Shown here one piece after another: positions 37,101-45,200 of a stretch of 64,000 bases of DNA. Source of the DNA: Lampris incognitus (lineage: Eukaryota > Chordata > Actinopteri > Lampriformes > Lampridae); assembly GCF_029633865.1 (NCBI RefSeq), contig NC_079214.1, forward strand, positions 29,260,079 to 29,324,078. Direction: 5' to 3'. Positions within the stretch are counted from its first letter, which is position 1. Every line of letters starts with the position of its first letter. The notes under the pieces were generated by a model. It was not told the DNA's origin. It worked only from the letters and a program-made list of their open reading frames with translations, and made no database searches. Made by a program: the position numbers and the translations under genes.

Positions 37101-40100
37101 GCAACAGCTGTATTTTGTCCACATGAGGCCGCTAAAATCAACACAAGATGAAAGTTCCTCGTAGCCACTTTAACTAATCATATTAACACATACATTAAAA
37201 GAACATGCTAACATTATGGGAAATTAGCTTACAATCTTCTCCAGAGTGAGACAAGAAGATAGATACCAGTTTCCTCTATATGTGTTTAGTAGAAAGCTAT
37301 CTGGCTGCACGTTAGCCTAGCTTAGCACAATGAATGGAAGTACACAGTACTGGTTATCCTTGGTTGTTGGCCAACTAAGAACTGTCCCAGAGTTTAAGCT
37401 AGGCTAATCAGTACCAGGGGTGTTGAAATGCTATATTTGTAAAAATCTGGGCAAATACACAATCGTGAGAGGCACAGAAACAGGTTTCCTGAAAGAAAAA
37501 TGAAATAGCTGCTCATTTGGAAAGGTTATCATGTATTATTTTACTTGTGTTAGTGTACCAAATAAAATGGCACCAGTGAAGTTGTGTCACCTTGGGTGAT
37601 ATCGATATCTGGTCTGACCCATGGACTAACTGGCTTTGGTCTAGTTAGTTTCTTAGTAATAATGCCCTTCTAATTTAAGGTTCACAATGACCTCACACAA
37701 TGAAATAGTATGGGTATATTATACATTTCCTGAATCTTTACAGTCCTGTGAGTATTCCAGTTTTTGTGTTTTGTGTCCCTGATATTCCTAGATGCCACAG
37801 GGCTAAAAGAAAGTATATAGTTTAGGCGAACATTGCAGAAAGATGTGTGTTATTGACGGGTTGAAGAGCTCAAGTGACCTCTATATTTGTGAGAAATATC
37901 CACAACAGGGCTTGAATGAAAGCTAAGAAGGTCCCCTTTAAAATGATACCAAAGACAATATTATAGAACATTGAAAAATGTCCTGACCATGAGGCTAAAC
38001 CAGGATATGCACCAGCGTCTAAAATGCAATTTAGTTTAGCGGGTGGTTAACTTCATGAGCTGATAACTGTGATACAGCTGCCACTCAGGAATGGTTATCA
38101 TACCAAAATATCATCTACAGACATGGATCCTTTCAAAAATTATAAGTAAGTTTTGCCATCTTGAGTGTACCGAAATAGGAAATTTTGGGCTCTGGCCCAT
38201 GGACTAAGTGTCTTAGTAGAGTGATCAAGCAGAGCATTACATATACGCGTCACTGTCCCCTGAGTACCCCGCCCAGGACCAATCCACTCCTCCACGGTGT
38301 GTTCTGGCAAAGGTCCATTCCAGGGCACCCCACATATTTACATTGCAGATCTCAGTCTCAAGTAAAAAAAAGAAAGAGGTGCCCGGTAAATCATATTCCT
38401 CCCTAATATCTTGGAATGAACGGAGTCCAGCATTGTTAAAAATATCATTAAGAGTGAAGGCACCTTTTTGTGACCATGAGGGAAATGTAAAAGGCTGCCC
38501 ACCTGATTGAAGGGGATATTATTCCATAGTGGAGATGTTTGATGAAATAAATCTATTTTGCCCATCATCAGTTCCACTATTTTAATACATCAATAGAATT
38601 GGTTACAATGCTCCCGTATCATAGATAAATGTTTTTGCGCCCCCTGCGTGTATATAATAAGTCTTCCAGACAGTGTGGCTTCACACATGCTGCCTCCATA
38701 GCCCGCAAAGGGACCTCAGATTCCTGGTTTCTCCAAACATGCAGTGGTCTAATTTGAAAAGCATAATAATAAAAATTAAGATTTGGGACAGCTAAGCCTC
38801 CAGTGAGTTTGGTTCTTTGTAAGTTTGATTCGTGCATGCTTTCCTCCCCAAATGAACTGTGATATGAGGGATTACATTTCTGTGATAAATTTAGGTGGTG
38901 GTGCTATGGGGATCATAAAAACAAAAAATTAATCCAAGGCAAAATGTTAATTTTGATAGTTGTAACTCTGCCTTGTACAGACACAAAGAGAGCCCGGCCT
39001 CTTCAGATCATCTGTAAACTTCTTTTTCACGGCCAAAACATTTTCTTGAACTATTCTACTAAGACTGAGGTAAATCTTTATGCCAAGGTATGCAAGGGAT
39101 GTACAATTAGGAATGTCAGCGGTCAAACTGGTATTTAATGCAGCGGTATTCAATGGAAGAAGAGCAGGTTTAGTCCAGTTGATTTTATATCCTGTCATCC
39201 CTTTAAATAGAACAAAGAGTTTTAGAACCTGCAGTAGTGATGTCCAAAAATTAGACATGAAAAGAAGACAATCATCTACATATAAGGAAATATAACGTCT
39301 AGATTGGTCTGTGGTTATAGGAGATATTGTGTCACTCTCTGATGGACTGAGCCAGGGGTTCTAGGGACAAGGCGAAGAGCAGAGGGGAAAGCGGACAACC
39401 CTGTCTGAGGAATAATGTGAGGAATAAACAGACCTAAAGAGTGAACAATACCAACGTCAGTCCAAGTCCCGCCACTGTTGAATAGCTAAATTAGCAGGTA
39501 GACACAGTGTAAAGCATACTGTCCCAAGATCGTTTAGCTGTGGGCAACATTGACTCACGGTGGCGGTGACGAGGCGTCCATGTTGTCGCCGTTGTCCGGC
39601 TCCAGGAACAAAGCGGCCATTTCTTGGTTTTGCAGGGCTGGTGGAGGTTGAAAGGTATTTTGAAGAAACTTCTCGGCTTCGTGTGGCGTCCCAAAGTTGA
39701 TAGTGTGCCCACGATAGATGATGTTTAGCTGGGCCGGGTAAAGCAAGAACGGCTGGAGCCCAAACGAAATCCTCCTCTTGTGGACCGGGGCGGACTCCTT
39801 CCGTTTGCTCATCGTTTCTCTGCTGTAATCCGGGAAGAACGGCAAGGTTTGCTTGTTATACTTAACGGGCTGAGCTCTAGCGCCCTTCAAAATGGCTTGA
39901 CGATCAGAGTAGTCCAGCAGTTTGAATATCAAACAGTAGGCAAAGGGTGAGAGACTACGTTGTGTCTTTGTTATTATTATCTAAACATTAACACACCGTT
40001 GTTCTGTGTTCTAGTCTGCGCGCATCAAGACGTATACCATACATAAAATGCTGAAATCGGGGACATTTCCGGGGACAACTTTAGCCGGGGACAGGACATC

Positions 40101-42112
40101 CAAAACGGGGACTGTCCCCGGAAATCGGGGACGTCTGGTCACCCTACCTCGAGTCCTCTCACAAAGTTAACCGGAGCAACACGGCTAAGTTTGACGCGGG
40201 GCAGACTACGATGAGAGCTAGCAAGTGTAAACAACAAGATACTCACTGGCCGGTCGGCCGGTGGGGTCGATCCCTTTAGCCGAGCGGTCAGAGATGTCGT
40301 AGCGGGCTTGATTGAGCTACGCTACACAAGCAACAAGCTAATGCTCTTTGGCATCAAGTGGGGGAACTCACATCAAAGATCACTCAGATCGAGGACCATA
40401 GCCGGAGGTCCAACGTGAGACTGGTCGGGCTGAAGGAAGGTGAGGAAGGGTCGGACGCCATTGGTTTTCTGAGCAAAAAACTTTCCGAAGTGGATGCCGT
40501 CATTGGGCGAACGGGTTATCCGCATAGAGAAGGCCCACATACTTTACAGCAGAGTTAGCACAGATGCTAACCGGCCGGCGGCCTCACACTGTTTGGAGGC
40601 GGAGCAAGCTACGCGAGACCAGATAGATAGACGTCATCTCTACTAATCTCTATGCGCGAGACCGGTAGCTGGTGGTCGCACTGCTGCCGATGCACTGCTG
40701 TTGTTAGGCTACTATGAAGCCCGAGCGAGCAGAGAGCGCGCGGAAATCAAAAGAAGAGCTCTCGTCATTCGTGCCATGGCTTCTATATTGTCACTGATCC
40801 AAGGCTTGAGGATTTTCGGGGACCTGGTCCTGGCTGGATTTACTGCGTTATACGGTAAGTACGTGTGTGAAGAACTTTATTTTGTGTGGGACTATGAGTT
40901 GGGCTAACCGTTAGCATACATGAACCATGACATCCCTCAGCTAACAATTAACGTTAGTGCCAACATCCCTCATCCCCTCACCCTCGACATCCCTCAGCTA
41001 GTCAGTGTAGCACAAACAGTGTAACATAAGCTAGGAGTGGCCACACACTGGCACACAGTAATTAAAGTTACATTGGAAATAGCGACTCAAAAGTAGGCTA
41101 ACGTTACCGTAACGTTACCATTCGAGTAGAAAGACTGAAGAGCTTTTGTGAGTTTGTTGGCTTGGAGTACCACAACATATCAGGGCACAGCAATGTTCGC
41201 TGGCTGTCTATGCTCCCTGCACTAGAAAGAGTGCTGAAAATGTATGCACCACTGAAATCCTTTTTTCTCTCTGAAGAGAAATGCCCTGTTGTCCTGCGAA
41301 GGATGTTTGAAGATCCACTGACTGAGCTATGGCTGGCCTTTGCCCATGGAAACCTGACCATGTTCAGTGACACAATCAAGATGCTTGAAGGCCAGGGCCG
41401 CTGTGCTGTGGAGTCTGCTGCAATTCTGAGAAACCTAGAGGCAAAATTGACAGCACGACATGACGACAACTTCATCCCAGTTCTGGTCAGAGGACTCCTA
41501 AGGGAGCTTGAAGAAAATGGAGCAATGACGAGAGACACCTTTCTAACCACATCCCGGTCATTCTTCACCACCGCTGTCAACTACATATAGGCTTGGGGAA
41601 AGCACGCAGACTCTCTCTCAGACTTAAACTGTCTACTTTTAAAAAAGACACCTCAGCGTGAGGAGATTGAGAAGGCCGCCACAAGACTGAAAGAAAAGTG
41701 CCCCAGTGTCCACATCGATGAGGATACACTATTTGACGAGGTCTCTGCTCTGCATGAATTCTTGAAAGGGGGGTACTTGAAGACTGGAGAAAAGATGAGA
41801 CACCTCTCTTTCAGAGATGGGGCACAGTGTTCTCTCACTTTAAAGCAAACAAAATCCCACACACTAACCTGGCCAGATGTGTATCTGTTGTCCTGTGCCT
41901 ACCTGGGAGTAACGCACCAGTAGAGAGGGTGTTCTCCCTCATGAATGACATTTGGACAGACAGCAGAAATAGATTCACCGTTGAGACCATCAAGGCCATG
42001 CTAATAGTGAAGAACAACATCGACCTCTTGTCAGGAGATCATGGAGATGCTAGCCAGCAACAAAGCCATCCTGAAGAAGATACATTCTTCAGAGAAATAT
42101 GCACATTAGGTA

Positions 42113-42205
<93 letters not shown>

Positions 42206-45200
42206 CAGAAGGAGAAACATGACCTGATCCTTAATGCATTTCTATACAAAAGCTGTGAATATGTTCCTCTGATGAGTGGATTTTATCAGTGCTAGTTATA
42301 GCATGTGGGCTATTTTTATTTTAATACAGTTGCATTATGTTGTTGTTTAGTCTTTCTGATGCTGTTACATGGTTAAATTAGTTAATGGTACATTTCAAAT
42401 CCCTATTCTCTCAGTTTTGTGCTCATGTTCTCTTCTACTCTTATCCATTACAGACTACCAGGACCACTGACTGGCTCTCCTGACAAGATAAGTGGAAGAG
42501 CAAACAGAAAAGAATATTGTGTGTTCTATGTATGTGTATAATACATGACCATATTGTGTGTGATTTTTTTAAAGGGGCACTGTCATGCTATACTATCTTA
42601 AGGCTATTTGGATTGAATGTTTAAATTATATGAGTAGGCTTTGTAAACATTGTCAATGTAACCCTGTCAAACCAGTCCAGATGATGTAATCTGGACTGGT
42701 TTTCTCAATGACTACAATGATGAGTAGAGATTACATTGAGGGTCCATAACTCAAAAACCTCAAATCCGATTTTCATGATTCTTTTTTTAAATATGAAACA
42801 TAACATTGTAACGTTAGATTAAAATGCAGAAAACATACATACATGACTGAGTATTCTTGTTTAAATGTGTATACATTGGTCAAAATAAATGAAACTGTAA
42901 TTGTCCCAGTTTTTTTATTTCATCGTGATAACATTTGATTTTTTTAACCTCAAAACTGGAAATGTCCCCGGATTTGATTTGAGAAATCTGGTCACCTTAA
43001 CTCGAGGTCTTTGACCATTTCACACATATTCACACATCTTTGATATGTTGAATTTGACGCGTTAGTTCTGTTAACTGTGGGATGAGGACACTGTTGATCG
43101 CTTATTTCACTGCCGACTGGATTAACGTGTTGAGGTCACAGCTGCTCTAGCAACACGGTTTTAACAGCGTTAGCTATAGACCACCGGAACACTTCGGGGT
43201 ACCTTGACAACAGGACGCCAGGAGAGGGGGATAGAAAACCCAAGCCGCCAAGCCGCACTGTATTAGATACGCAGCCTAGCCATAGCTACGATGCCCAAAA
43301 GTTGCTGTGTGGTGGACTGTACTGTTAACAAGAAACCAACCCAAATATTCCTTTTTTTGTATTGCTTAAAAGGCAGAAGGAGGGAGAAAAACGATTGAAA
43401 TGGCTCCAGGCGATCAGAAGGAAAGACAAGGATGGACAACTTTGGGATCCTGACAGCAAACATGTTTACGTCTACGGTCTGCACTTCATCACTGGTAATG
43501 TCAGGTTGAGCCGTGGCTATATGGAATTCCACAGTTAGCTAAACCTGTCTGAATGGGATCACATTCTTCAAACCCATATGTATTTTTATCCATTAAAAAT
43601 CATAAAATGGTCCCTCCCCCCTGAATATTTGGTCACATGCTCAATTTTGTTTATCTTTCCTAGAAACAAGGGGTAACTACCCCGGTCTCCCTTACCCAGT
43701 TAAAATGCAAACATTGTTATCACATTATTATTGTCATCCTTATTGAGCAGTATATCATGCATCATTGTATGCAGTCATGTGTAATCCAGTAAAAAGTAAT
43801 AATTGAATAAAATGCAAACATTTGTTGAAAATGTAGCCTAGTTCCTATGTCTTTTCCCCATGGCTGCTCTAGGTCATGATGTGTGATTTAATGTTTGCCT
43901 TTTATCATTTCAGGGTGTAATGCATGAGTGGGGTTATTAACCCATTTCCCGGTTCGATTGAAAGGACACTGGCCACCGATACTGCGAATTTTCGCAAATA
44001 TCGGTTCTTGTCCGCAGCAGCCAACGTAGCGACATAGTTAGCCATTTAAACCGTGTTCAAACTTGCCGGCTTCTATCCCCCTCTAGCTCCCCCCGCTCTA
44101 ACGTTCGAACGCGGAAGTGCAGTGGTCTATGGCGTCGTCCAGCTCTTCCTTTGGCATCGTAACCATAGGCTTTTTCTTTAACGGCGACATACTCTCGCCT
44201 TCCCGTTTGCCCCTGGGCTTTCCTTGAGACATTATGCTGTGATGTGTTATCAATGTTGGTCGAAAGAGTAACTGAAAAAAGGAGTTTAGGAGTTGTTAAG
44301 GACGAGCTACTGAGCTACGAGTGCATCGCAGTCGAGCGCCACCCTGAAGTCGGCATGGGACAACTTGAGTTTTGGTAGACAGTGACTATTTGACATCTAT
44401 GTTTGCTACTTGAAGCTGCTCTCGACATGAACAGCCCAGCAAACACCAGCTTCTGAGCTTGTCCACCTCGGGAGGTGGCCTGGCTGATTCTATCCGTTTC
44501 TGTCGAGGGAGGGACCAGAGGCAGCAATAACGCAAGCCAATCTGGATAACGCCGTTATTATGTTAATGACCCCCCCCCCAAAAAAAGTCTACTTCATCAG
44601 AGGTGGGTGTAGGGCACTGGAGACTACAATTTCCTCTCCCCTGAAATGGGAAGACAACTTCACCAACATCCAGAAGACTATTCTTTCTAAAGCAGCTTAG
44701 GAGTGTCAAGGGTTGCAATTGTAAACTACTATTAAGACACGTTAGCCCCTAGCTAACGGGTCTGACCCTTTAGTCGAGCGGTTAGTGATGTCGCCATGTG
44801 GTGCAGTACACCCGTATCGAATCCCGCACCGGGCAAGAAAATAACCGGTTACATTGGTGGCAGCGGTGGGATCCGGAAGCGTGCAGATCCTCAGAAGTCT
44901 CTTCGGAGCGCGGGAAGAACAAAGCGCGAGGGCGCGCTTCCGGGAGAGGGTGACGACTGTAAACTACTAATAAAACACGTTAGCCCCTAGCTAACGGGTC
45001 TAACCCTTTAGTCGAGCGGTTAGTGATGTCGCCATGTGGTGCAGTACACCACGTATCGAATCCCGCACCGGGCAAGAAAATAACCGGTTACAGAATGTTA
45101 ACAATTCCACAGAGGTGTAATAGAAAGCGTGCTCACTTTCTAAATAACTGTATGGTATGGCCCACGAGAAAAAACTGTTGGACATAGTCATGTGCACAGC

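Larger units (their letters stand above)
31414..38207 (-). mobile_element. 6.8-kb DNA transposon with ~0.55-kb inverted repeats and a 1,570-codon gene (unrecognised family)
   Basis: Long terminal inverted repeats (31,414-31,970 and about 37,610-38,207) bracket one large minus-strand gene. Both ends lie inside an L1 ORF2, whose two halves flank the element. The repeats are 98-100% identical over long stretches; for example about 180 bp around 31,560-31,740 matches its partner perfectly. One indel of about 31 bp lies near 31,950/37,650 and another of about 14 bp near 31,430/38,190. Such similarity implies recent movement. I could not find a clear target duplication (flanks CTGCCAG and GTGTCTT), so exact ends are uncertain by a few bases. 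The order repeat-gene-repeat and lack of RT argue for a DNA transposon. Confidence 0.8.
44720..45092 (+). mobile_element. complete miniature LTR retrotransposon (TRIM-like) with tRNA-like LTRs
   Basis: Two direct LTRs (44,720-44,853; 44,958-45,092) flank 104 bp of non-coding DNA. The LTRs start TGTAAACTACTA, end CCGGTTACA and differ at about three substitutions and one indel. Right after LTR 1 is TTGGTGGCAGCGGTGGGA (primer-binding-type position), and before LTR 2 is purine-rich CCGGGAGAGGG. Flanks CAAT/GAAT agree at three of four bases. The LTR body aligns by eye to a tRNA: A-box-like TTTAGTCGAGCGGTTAGTG, a variable middle, B-box-like GTATCGAATCCC, then CACCGGGC closing against CCC. No gag or pol is encoded, so movement would need outside proteins. 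Confidence 0.85.

Noticed and set aside
44098-44232. 44-codon minus-strand ORF with a Lys-rich start
   Set aside because: Too short, no homology recognised, no splice or promoter support.
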